This document shows, piece by piece, positions 7,295 through 14,220 of a stretch of 64,000 nt of DNA. Position 1 is the stretch's first letter, and the number at the start of each line of letters is the position of its first letter. Position numbers and translations under genes: made by a program. The DNA comes from Williamsia limnetica (GTDB taxonomy: Bacteria; Actinomycetota; Actinomycetes; Mycobacteriales; Mycobacteriaceae), in assembly GCF_003217475.1 (NCBI RefSeq), contig NZ_QJSP01000004.1:1-64000 (forward strand), given 5' to 3'. Below the pieces are notes generated by a model. It was not told where the DNA came from, did no database searches, and worked only from the letters and a program-made list of their open reading frames with translations.

Positions 7295-7845
7295 TTACAG
7301 GTAGTGCGGCTGTCCGTACACCTTGATCGTCGAATCCAACGTCGGCGTCGCGATCGCGACCGTGACCTGCGCTCGCAGCGCCACGGGCCCCAGGCAGCCA
7401 TCCACTTTCACGTGGATACCACTCACCGAAATCGCGGCGTTCGCCTCCTGCAGCGACTTCAGACCCAGCTCCACATCGGTGATCGTTCCCGGCTTCAGCG
7501 ACGCCGAGAACGACGGCATCACCGTCACACCGATATTCACCGCAGGCGGCCACGAAACGTTCAGGGCTGCGTTCGGCCCACCCTGAATCCCCACCTGCGC
7601 ACCACCAGTCACATCCGTGTTTCACCCGACCTGCAACACCAGCCGCAGGCTACCGGCTTGCACTGGCTTGCCACCCGAACCCGCGATCGCCGCAGAGCCG
7701 GTGATGTCCACGAACCCTCACGCGTCCAGGGTGATTGATTGAGCGGCGGGACAGACCGAACCGCCTCACCCGACTTCGTGGCCGTCACCGTCCAACCATC
7801 AGCAGTCCTCCGATGCGCTAGCCGCAACAGAGAATGCAGAGCGGC
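7295..7845 (-). pseudogene. Decayed MspA-family porin gene
   Basis: The residues after 7612 (ending T-I-K-V-Y-G-Q-P-H-Y-L, with a V-D-G-C-L-G-P-V segment) match the C-terminal half of MspA-type outer-membrane channels of mycolata. Upstream the homology continues (A-D-G-W-T-V-T-A-T-K-S-G-E, then F-V-D-I-T-G-S-A-A-I). Two lesions lie between: a one-base deletion at about 7711-7718 (the E-G/F-V-D frame is lost) and an in-frame TGA at 7622-7624, where relatives appear to have Cys in Q-V-G-C. The N-terminus with its signal peptide is missing, cut near the R arm at 7849. Only a short GTG-started frame from 7612 (105 residues) remains open. Confidence 0.75.
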
Positions 7846-7848
7846 GAA

Positions 7849-7933
7849 GTTGTGTACGGGTGCTCCCACAAAACGTGCGCGTCCAGCTGCACAACTGGAC
7901 GCGTTAGCCAACAAAAGACGATCTGGCGGAAGC
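7849..7933. repeat. att-like site 3: R arm joined to tRNA-Ser 3' end
   Basis: Matches 4741-4825 over 85 bp with one mismatch. The last ten bases belong to the tRNA gene itself: part of the encoded CCA, the discriminator and the first acceptor-stem bases. Identity stops inside the acceptor stem. This is the attR-like junction of an element inserted at the 3' end of the tRNA. Confidence 0.7.
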
Positions 7934-8011
7934 GGAGGGATTTGAACCCCCGGTGGTTTCACCCACGCTCGCTTTCAAGGCGAGTGCATTCGGCCGCTCT
8001 GCCACGCTTCC
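7924..8011 (-). tRNA. tRNA-Ser (anticodon TGA)
   Basis: The minus strand gives a full class II tRNA: acceptor GGAAGCG paired with CGCTTCC, D-arm GCAGAGCGGCCGAATGC, anticodon stem ACTCGC/GCGAGC enclosing C-T-T-G-A-A-A with anticodon TGA, a short variable arm, a T-loop with G-G-T-T-C-A-A-A-T-C-C, discriminator G and an encoded CCA. It reads UCA (and other UCN) codons. Its 3' end doubles as the att core of the elements to the left, yet remains intact, so integration restores it. Confidence 0.93.
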
Positions 8012-8050
8012 TTCGGACGTCAAACGCTGTTTGTTCGTCCGGACAGCAGA

Positions 8051-8536
8051 CTACTTGACGCGGTTCTGCGGGTTGTCACGCAGCCATGTATCAACCTTCG
8101 AGAATGTGGTTCCCATGGCGTCACGCTCGTGGTCGTCGAGGTGATCAAGCAGGTAGGTCCGTACGGCGACGACGTGCCCCTTTGCCGCTTCGTGCAGTTT
8201 GTCCCGGCCGGCAGGGGTGATGCGACAGACCCTGTTGCGTGCGTCTTTGTCGTGATCTTTGGCCAGGCGTTCGACGAACCCTGCCTCGGCCAGCCGAGCA
8301 ACCCTGCGGGAGATGGTGCTCTTCGTACTCAGCGCCCCGTCAGCCAGTGCACTCATGCGTAGTTGATCGTTCTCGGACAACAGCACCAGGATCCGGTAGT
8401 CGGCAAAGGTGAGGCCGGACGTTTCGACGAGCGCGTCGTTGATGGCGTCGAATAGGCGTTGAGTGCCGTTCATGAACGACCGCCACGCGATCTGTTCGGT
8501 GTCGTCGAGCCACGGCACAGCTGAATCCTCTGTCAT
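8051..8536 (-). CDS. MarR-family transcriptional regulator
   Basis: Predicted 161 residues. I chose the ATG at 8536 (MTEDSAVPW) over upstream in-frame starts. The winged-helix core is clear: L-T-F-A-D-Y-R-I-L-V-L-L, then M-S-A-L-A-D-G-A-L-S-T-K-S-T-I-S-R-R-V recognition helix, and a wing with K-D-H-D-K-D-A-R-N-R-V-C-R-I-T. It is divergent from a quinone oxidoreductase across 122 bp containing two inverted repeats, so it probably represses that gene and itself in response to an aromatic or oxidant ligand. Confidence 0.88.
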   Translation of the reverse strand: MTEDSAVPWLDDTEQIAWRSFMNGTQRLFDAINDALVETSGLTFADYRILVLLSENDQLRMSALADGALSTKSTISRRVARLAEAGFVERLAKDHDKDARNRVCRITPAGRDKLHEAAKGHVVAVRTYLLDHLDDHERDAMGTTFSKVDTWLRDNPQNRVK

Positions 8537-8558
8537 AGTCCACATCAGTCGGCGATCA

Positions 8559-8627
8559 AGTTTTACAAACTCTGAGGTTACTCCTCGCAACCTAGCCGGT
8601 TGGAGCCACTATTCGACACAGAGTGTC
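8559..8627. promoter_or_regulatory. Divergent promoter region with two candidate operators
   Basis: Between the MarR gene and the quinone oxidoreductase lie two inverted repeats: AGTTT-TAC-AAACT (8559-8571, five-base arms with a three-base spacer, with one extra T in the centre) and GACAC-AGA-GTGTC (8615-8627, perfect five-base arms). Either could be the MarR site; the second lies about 30 bp before the oxidoreductase start. This is inference from position and symmetry. Confidence 0.4.
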
Positions 8628-8658
8628 ACAACTGCGGTATCAGTGGAGCATGGGCAGC

Positions 8659-9627
8659 ATGCGAGCAATGACGGTCAGAGAGTTCGGTCCACCGGAGAAC
8701 CTGGTGGGGACGGAAGTAGACAAGCCGCGTCCCGGACCGGGGGAAGTCCTCATCAAGGTCGCTGCCGCCGGTGTCAACCGCGCCGACCTGCTCCAGCGCC
8801 AGGGCAATTACCCGCCCCCGCCTGGCGCCAGCGACATCATCGGCATGGAGGCTTCCGGAACCATCGACGAACTCGGCCCCGACGTCGACTCGTGGTCACC
8901 CGGACAAGAAGTCTGCGCCCTGCTCGCCGGCGGCGGCTATGCCGAATACGTCGCGGTTCCGGCCGGCCACGTGCTGCCGGTTCCCGATGGCGTGAACCTG
9001 GTCGAGGCCGCGGCACTCCCGGAGGTGGCCTGCACGGTCCTGTCGAACCTGAAGCGCACTGCGCACCTGCAGCCGGGTGAACTGGTACTCCTGCACGGTG
9101 GGGCGAGCGGCATCGGTACCCACGCCATCCAGTGGGCGAAGGAGTTGGGCGCGACCGTGGCCGTGACCGCTGGGTCTTCTGACAAACTCGATCTCTGCCG
9201 TGATCTCGGTGCGGACATCACCATCAACTACCACGACGACGACTTCCTCGAGGTGATCAAGTCGCACGGTGGCGCCGACGTCATCCTCGATATTATCGGC
9301 GCAAAGTATCTGGCCCGCAACGTATCCGCACTGGCCAAAGACGGTCGGCTCGTGGTCATCGGCATGCAGGGCGGGGTGAAGGCCGAGGTGAATCTCGGCG
9401 CACTACTCACGAAACGCGGAACGATCCACGCGACAGCGCTTCGGGGCCGAGACCTGGAGGACAAGGCCGCCATCGTCGCCGACACGGTCGCGACCACCTG
9501 GCCGATGATCGCGGCAGGCAGGGTCAAACCCGTTGTCGGAGCGACGTTTCCGCTCGGAGAGGCCGCCAAGGCCCACGCTTTGCTGGACTCCGGCAAGGTC
9601 ACCGGGAAAGTTCTACTGACACTGTGA
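8659..9627 (+). CDS. NAD(P)H quinone oxidoreductase, zinc-free MDR family (PIG3-like)
   Basis: Predicted 322 residues. I prefer the ATG at 8659 (MRAMTVREFG), placed 11 bp from GGAG; 8650 is also possible. Motifs: N-R-A-D-L-L-Q-R-Q-G-N-Y-P-P-P-P-G near residue 50, which is characteristic of the PIG3-type quinone reductases; no zinc ligands; and a Rossmann NADPH site L-L-H-G-G-A-S-G-I-G-T-H-A. It reduces quinones or activated double bonds using NAD(P)H in the cytoplasm. Divergent from a MarR regulator and probably induced through it. Confidence 0.88.
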   Translation: MRAMTVREFGPPENLVGTEVDKPRPGPGEVLIKVAAAGVNRADLLQRQGNYPPPPGASDIIGMEASGTIDELGPDVDSWSPGQEVCALLAGGGYAEYVAVPAGHVLPVPDGVNLVEAAALPEVACTVLSNLKRTAHLQPGELVLLHGGASGIGTHAIQWAKELGATVAVTAGSSDKLDLCRDLGADITINYHDDDFLEVIKSHGGADVILDIIGAKYLARNVSALAKDGRLVVIGMQGGVKAEVNLGALLTKRGTIHATALRGRDLEDKAAIVADTVATTWPMIAAGRVKPVVGATFPLGEAAKAHALLDSGKVTGKVLLTL

Positions 9628-9704
9628 CCACCACATTCGGCCCCCAGTGGTGCCGCCGAGGGAAATCTACCCTCGGCGGTACCGCAGCGGGACGAATGTG
9701 GTGG
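9628..9704. terminator. Nested inverted repeat, bidirectional terminator candidate
   Basis: Two stems are nested: an outer 12-bp perfect stem (9628-9639 with 9693-9704) and an inner 13-bp stem with one G-U type mismatch (9650-9662 with 9670-9682, loop AAATCTA). They fill the gap between two convergent genes. No U-tract is present, as is usual in actinobacteria. Confidence 0.7.
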
Positions 9705-9715
9705 CGAGGTTGGTC

Positions 9716-10912
9716 TCAGCCGAGGGAACCCAGGGTCCGAACGAGCTGGTCGACCTCATAGGGCGTGGTGTACGGCCCGAGCCCGATGGTGACGGCGCCG
9801 CCGACATCACCCACCCCGATGCCGGTGAGCACCCGGCTGTTGACGTCAGCCAGCGCACAGATCCCGTTGTCGGCCAGCCGTCGCACCACCTTGTCTGCTG
9901 TCACACCCGACACGGTGAAGCTGACGGCCGGGATCCGCGACTGCGCTTCACCCACGACAGAGACCAGGTTCAACTGCCGCAGAGAGTGCAGCAGGTACTG
10001 CAACAAACGCTGCGAGTAATCGGCCAGACCGGTCATCGACTGGACCAGACGCTCGCGCCGGGTACCGGTCGACGATTCGTCCAGACCCGCCAAATGTTCG
10101 ATCGAGGCGACCAGTCCGGCCAACAGTGCGTGTTGGTGGCCGTCCACCTCGAGTTTCTCCGGTCCCTCGGCGTCAGGTTTGAGTGACATCGATCGCACCC
10201 GCGACAACAATTCGGGATTCCGGAACACCAACGCCGCGGTCGACGGGCCACCCCACCGGGACGCGCTCACCACCAGGACATCGGCGCCGAGTTGTTCGAT
10301 GTCGAGTGGCAGGTACGCGGCTGCGCTCGTCGCATCCACCACCAGCAGCCCGTCGACGGCATGCACTGCCGCTGCCGCCGTGGCGACGTCGACGACGGTG
10401 CCGATGGTGGAGGACGCCAGCGGCATCGCCACGACGCTGGTCGCGCGACTCACCAACCCCTCGTACTGCCAGACCGGGAGTTCACCGTTCTCGATGTCGA
10501 CCTCTGCCCACCGGACCTTCGCGCCGAATCGATCGGCGGCACGCAGCCACGGCAGGACGTTCGCCTCGTCGTCGAGTCGGCTGACCACCACCTCCGAGCC
10601 CAGCCACACCCGGGTGTTCAAGCACTCCGCGAGCACGTTGAGGAGGTGTCCTCGCGACGGTCCGAGCACCACACCGCGCGGGTCCGCGTTCACGAGATCG
10701 GCGACGGCCTGCCGGGCCGCATCGATGATTCCCGCCGACTGCTTGGCAGCGGGATAGATGCCGCCGGGCTCGGAGACCAGCCCGCGGAACGCCTTGGACA
10801 CGGTGGTGGCCACCGAATCCGGGATCTGCATGCCTGCCTGCGGATCGAGGTGGATCCAACCATCGCCGAGTGACGGGAACAGTCCCCGAACCCGTGCGAC
10901 GTCATAAGCCAT
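9716..10912 (-). CDS. Cysteine desulfurase-like class V aminotransferase-fold protein (Rv3778c type)
   Basis: Predicted 398 residues from the ATG at 10912 (MAYDVARVRGLFPSLG). The fold is that of class V PLP enzymes: L-G-P-S-R-G-H-L-L-N, V-V-V-S-R-L-D-D-E-A-N-V-L-P-W and L-L-V-V-D-A-T-S-A-A-A-Y are present. At the position of the Schiff-base lysine the sequence reads V-V-S-A-S-R-W-G-G-P-S, so the catalytic Lys is absent. From memory, M. tuberculosis Rv3778c also lacks it at D-A-A-A-W-G-G-P. It may therefore not be a conventional desulfurase. It is divergent from bpa, the same neighbour order as in M. tuberculosis. Confidence 0.75.
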   Translation of the reverse strand: MAYDVARVRGLFPSLGDGWIHLDPQAGMQIPDSVATTVSKAFRGLVSEPGGIYPAAKQSAGIIDAARQAVADLVNADPRGVVLGPSRGHLLNVLAECLNTRVWLGSEVVVSRLDDEANVLPWLRAADRFGAKVRWAEVDIENGELPVWQYEGLVSRATSVVAMPLASSTIGTVVDVATAAAAVHAVDGLLVVDATSAAAYLPLDIEQLGADVLVVSASRWGGPSTAALVFRNPELLSRVRSMSLKPDAEGPEKLEVDGHQHALLAGLVASIEHLAGLDESSTGTRRERLVQSMTGLADYSQRLLQYLLHSLRQLNLVSVVGEAQSRIPAVSFTVSGVTADKVVRRLADNGICALADVNSRVLTGIGVGDVGGAVTIGLGPYTTPYEVDQLVRTLGSLG

Positions 10913-11023
10913 GGCAGCCACCTTAGACCGTCTCTCTGACCTCACACCCGGCAACGGATCTTGGCTTTCAGGGAAGGCGGGGCTGCTGTGGACCGGAACA
11001 GCCGCATCTGGACAATGGGAAGC

Positions 11024-11560
11024 ATGGTCGACGATATTTTCAGCCAAGGTTCCCCCTCTGACGGCGGCGAGGGCATCGTTGTCGTCCCGTCCTCGGACTC
11101 TGAACAGACCGGCGGCGACGAGCAGCAAGGCGTCGCCGACATGGTCGAGCAGCCCGCAAAGGTCATGCGAATCGGCACCATGATCAAACAGCTGCTGGAA
11201 GAGGTGCGCGCCGCTCCGCTCGACGAGGCGAGCCGCGTCCGCCTGAAGGAGATCCACCGCTCCTCGATCCGCGAACTCGAGGACGGCCTCGCGCCCGAAC
11301 TGCGTGAGGAACTCGAGCGGCTCGCGCTGCCGTTCACCGATGACGTCACCCCATCGGATGCCGAGCTCCGAATCGCCCAAGCCCAGCTCGTCGGCTGGCT
11401 CGAAGGGCTCTTCCACGGCATCCAGACCGCGCTGTTCGCCCAGCAGATGGCGGCCCGCGCGCAGCTCGAGCAGATGCGTCAGGGACAGCTCCCGACAGGC
11501 CAGCTGGGTGGCGGGCAGCCCGGGCAGCACGGAGTCCCCGGCACCGGGCAGTATCTCTGA
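11024..11560 (+). CDS. bpa: Bacterial proteasome activator Bpa
   Basis: Predicted 178 residues, ATG at 11024 (MVDDIFS; 11015 also possible). Bpa forms a dodecameric ring that opens the 20S proteasome for ATP-independent degradation of unfolded proteins. The core four-helix segment (M-R-I-G-T-M-I-K-Q-L-L-E-E-V-R-A-A-P-L-D, then S-I-R-E-L-E-D-G-L-A-P-E-L) is unmistakable. The last residues G-Q-Y-L are the C-terminal motif that inserts between proteasome alpha subunits. The Gln/Gly-rich tail before it is a flexible linker. It lies 31 bp before the wzm gene, so it may share the transcript with the galactan exporter. Confidence 0.93.
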   Translation: MVDDIFSQGSPSDGGEGIVVVPSSDSEQTGGDEQQGVADMVEQPAKVMRIGTMIKQLLEEVRAAPLDEASRVRLKEIHRSSIRELEDGLAPELREELERLALPFTDDVTPSDAELRIAQAQLVGWLEGLFHGIQTALFAQQMAARAQLEQMRQGQLPTGQLGGGQPGQHGVPGTGQYL

Positions 11561-11591
11561 CACCTCGGTCTTCGCGGTAGGGTCGTCTCTC

Positions 11592-12455
11592 GTGTCAACA
11601 GCTGTCGATCCCGAGCCGGTGCGTCCGCCACCAGCGGAGTCCGATTCACGGACTTTTCGCAGGGCCTTCGGTGATCTGTCGTCGGGGTTCCGGCAGTCCG
11701 AACTCTGGCTGCTCCTCGGCTGGCAGGACATCAAGCAGCGCTATCGCCGCTCGCTGCTGGGTCCACTGTGGATCACCATCGCCACCGCGGTCACCGCCGT
11801 CGCGATGGGTTTGCTCTACTCCCAGCTGTTCGGCAACGAGATCAGCAGCTTCCTGCCGTACGTCATGCTCGGCTTCATCTTCTGGGGCTTCATCTCGGGA
11901 TCGATCCTCGAAGGCGCCGAGCTCTTCACCACCAACGAGGGGCTGATCAAACAGATACCCGCCCCGCTCAGCGTGCACGTCTACCGCCTCACCTGGCGGC
12001 AGCTGATCATCTTCGCTCACAACATCCCGCTGTACGCCGTGTTGCTGATCATTTTTCCGCAGCCGGTGAACTGGACAGTGGTGCTGGTGCTACCCGGCAT
12101 CGCGCTGTTGGTCCTCAACGCGGTGTGGGTCTCGATCGTGTTCGGCATCCTGTCCACCAGGTTCCGCGACATCGGCCAATTGCTCGCCACTGCAGTCCAA
12201 CTCGTTTTCTTCATGACGCCGATCATCTGGAGCGCCACCGATCTCGAGAAGAACGTCGGTGCCGACTCGAGCCGCGTCAAGCTGGTCCAGATCAACCCGA
12301 TGTACCACTACCTCGAGATCACCCGTGGGCCGCTGCTCGGTGAGTCAGTGGCGCTCTACCACTGGTTGATCGTCATCGCGTGCACCATTGGCGGCTGGGT
12401 CCTGGCGTTGATGATTTTGCGTAATTACCGTGCTCGCGTTGCGTATTGGGTGTGA
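11592..12455 (+). CDS. wzm: Galactan ABC exporter, permease Wzm (RfbD type)
   Basis: Predicted 287 residues from a GTG at 11592 (STAVDPEPVR). Six transmembrane helices of the ABC-2 polysaccharide exporter family follow a 40-residue cytosolic start with Q-D-I-K-Q-R-Y-R-R-S-L-L-G-P-L-W-I, the family signature. In mycobacteria the homologous Rv3783 pairs with Rv3781 to move lipid-linked galactan across the plasma membrane. It is followed 4 bp later by the ATPase gene and then glfT1; the set forms one operon. Confidence 0.93.
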   Translation: MSTAVDPEPVRPPPAESDSRTFRRAFGDLSSGFRQSELWLLLGWQDIKQRYRRSLLGPLWITIATAVTAVAMGLLYSQLFGNEISSFLPYVMLGFIFWGFISGSILEGAELFTTNEGLIKQIPAPLSVHVYRLTWRQLIIFAHNIPLYAVLLIIFPQPVNWTVVLVLPGIALLVLNAVWVSIVFGILSTRFRDIGQLLATAVQLVFFMTPIIWSATDLEKNVGADSSRVKLVQINPMYHYLEITRGPLLGESVALYHWLIVIACTIGGWVLALMILRNYRARVAYWV

Positions 12456-12459
12456 GGTC

Positions 12460-13257
12460 ATGAGTTCAGTCCGAGTCGATACCTGGGACGCCTGCGTCGA
12501 TTTCCCCATCTTCGACGCCAAGACCAGGTCCATCAAGAAGTCGGTACTCGGTCGTGCCGGAGGTGTGATCGGCGCCAACGAATCCAACGTCGTGGTGGTC
12601 GAGGCGCTCAAACAGGTCAACCTGCACCTCGAACACGGCGACCGGATCGGACTCGTCGGCCACAACGGCGCCGGCAAGTCGACGCTGCTCCGCCTGCTCT
12701 CGGGAATCTACGAACCGACCCGGGGTTCGTGCTCCATCCGCGGTCGCGTGGCACCCGTGTTCGACCTCGGGGTCGGCATGGACCCCGAGATCTCCGGGTA
12801 CGAGAACATCGTCATCCGTGGCATGTTCCTCGGCATGAGCCGGCGCGAGATGCTCAAGAAGATGGACGACATCGCCGAGTTCACAGAGCTGGGCGACTAT
12901 CTGGCGATGCCGCTGCGTACCTACTCGACCGGCATGCGGGTCCGTGTCGCGCTCGGTGTGGTCACCTCGATCGACCCCGAGATCCTGATCCTCGACGAGG
13001 GCATCGGTGCCGTCGACGCCGAATTCATGAAGAAGGCCAGGGTCCGGCTGGAGGAGCTGGTGAAGCGATCCGGCATCCTGGTATTCGCCAGCCACTCCAA
13101 CGAGTTCCTCGCGCAGCTGTGCGACCGGGCGCTGTGGATCGATCACGGCACCATCCGCATGGACGGCGGTATCGAAGAAGTGGTGCACGCCTACGAGGGG
13201 CCCGACGCCGCCCGCCACGTGCGCGAGGTCATGGCCGAGGTCAAACGGGATGGCTGA
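12460..13257 (+). CDS. wzt: Galactan ABC exporter, ATPase Wzt (RfbE type)
   Basis: Predicted 265 residues, ATG at 12460. Walker A G-H-N-G-A-G-K-S-T, signature Y-S-T-G-M-R-V-R-V-A-L-G and Walker B I-L-I-L-D-E-G-I-G-A-V-D are all intact; the long insert before Walker A is typical of O-antigen/galactan exporters. There is no C-terminal carbohydrate-binding domain, so chain-length control must differ from O9a-type systems. It drives export of decaprenyl-linked galactan with Wzm. Its 3' end overlaps glfT1 by 8 bp. Confidence 0.93.
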   Translation: MSSVRVDTWDACVDFPIFDAKTRSIKKSVLGRAGGVIGANESNVVVVEALKQVNLHLEHGDRIGLVGHNGAGKSTLLRLLSGIYEPTRGSCSIRGRVAPVFDLGVGMDPEISGYENIVIRGMFLGMSRREMLKKMDDIAEFTELGDYLAMPLRTYSTGMRVRVALGVVTSIDPEILILDEGIGAVDAEFMKKARVRLEELVKRSGILVFASHSNEFLAQLCDRALWIDHGTIRMDGGIEEVVHAYEGPDAARHVREVMAEVKRDG

Positions 13258-14176
13258 CGCTGGGCCGAACGGCAACGCTGACGCGCGAATCGTCGCCGTG
13301 GTCGTGACCCACAAACGACTGGAACTGCTGCGCCAATCCCTCACGATCCTCACCTCACAGAGCCGGCCGGTCGATCACCTCATCGTCGTCGACAACGACA
13401 ACGACACCGCAGTCGCGGAACTGGTTGCCGCGCAGTCGATTCCCGTCACGTACATCGGATCGAAGCACAACCTCGGCGGGGCCGGCGGGTTTGCTCTCGG
13501 CATGCTACAGGCGCTCGCTCTGGGTGCGGATTGGGTCTGGTGCGCCGATGACGACGGCAGGCCCGAAGGCCCCGAGGTTTTGAGCACACTGCTCGATTGC
13601 GCCGTCTCTCATCGCCTTTCCGAGGTGTCCCCCGTCGTCTGCAACATCAACGATCCTGACACCCTTGCCTTCCCGCTACGCCGTGGCCTGGTCTGGCGAC
13701 GCAAGCGGTCGGAGCTGTTCGAGAACGGCGAGACCTCAGAGCTGCTGCCCGGGATAGCGTCGCTGATGAACGGCGCCCTGTTCTCCGCCGCCGCCATCGA
13801 CGCGGTCGGCGTGCCGGACCTGCGTCTGTTCGTCCGCGGCGACGAGGTCGAGATGCACCGGCGACTGGCCCGCTCAGGTCTCGACTTCGGGACCTGCCTG
13901 ACCACGGCGTACCTGCACCCGGACGGCACCGACGAGTTCCGGCCGATCCTCGGTGGACGGATGCACACGCAGTACCCGGACAACGAGACCAAACGCTTCT
14001 TCACCTATCGCAACCGCGGCTACCTCATGAGTCGTCCCGGGATGCGCAAGCTTCTCCCGCAGGAGTACGCCCGCTTCGGCTGGTATTTCCTGGTTCAGCA
14101 ACGAGACGTCGCAGGCTTCCGCGAATGGCTGCGCTTACAGTCGCTCGGCAGACGCGAACGATTCCGAAAACCTTGA
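13250..14176 (+). CDS. glfT1: Galactofuranosyltransferase GlfT1
   Basis: Predicted 308 residues, GT2 fold. GlfT1 adds the first two galactofuranose units to the rhamnosyl-GlcNAc-PP-decaprenyl linker, using UDP-Galf, at the cytoplasmic face. Seen: A-V-V-V-T-H-K-R-L-E-L-L near residue 20, the metal-binding W-C-A-D-D-D-G-R-P, and an E-V-E-M-H-R-R-L acid-rich segment. The start overlaps the Wzt gene by 8 bp, so it is coupled to the exporter of its own product. Length agrees with mycobacterial GlfT1 (about 300). Confidence 0.93.
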   Translation: MADAGPNGNADARIVAVVVTHKRLELLRQSLTILTSQSRPVDHLIVVDNDNDTAVAELVAAQSIPVTYIGSKHNLGGAGGFALGMLQALALGADWVWCADDDGRPEGPEVLSTLLDCAVSHRLSEVSPVVCNINDPDTLAFPLRRGLVWRRKRSELFENGETSELLPGIASLMNGALFSAAAIDAVGVPDLRLFVRGDEVEMHRRLARSGLDFGTCLTTAYLHPDGTDEFRPILGGRMHTQYPDNETKRFFTYRNRGYLMSRPGMRKLLPQEYARFGWYFLVQQRDVAGFREWLRLQSLGRRERFRKP

Positions 14177-14220
14177 TCAAAACAGGTTCATGACCTGCAG
14201 TGACGCGTTAGATTCGGTCG

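Noticed and set aside
3296-8011. Insertion sequence or transposon
   Set aside because: No transposase or terminal inverted repeats are visible; the tRNA-end core and arm pattern fits site-specific recombination better.
10913-11734. Upstream extension of the Rv3778c-type gene
   Set aside because: Antisense to bpa and wzm; the protein family starts at M-A-Y-D-V at 10912.
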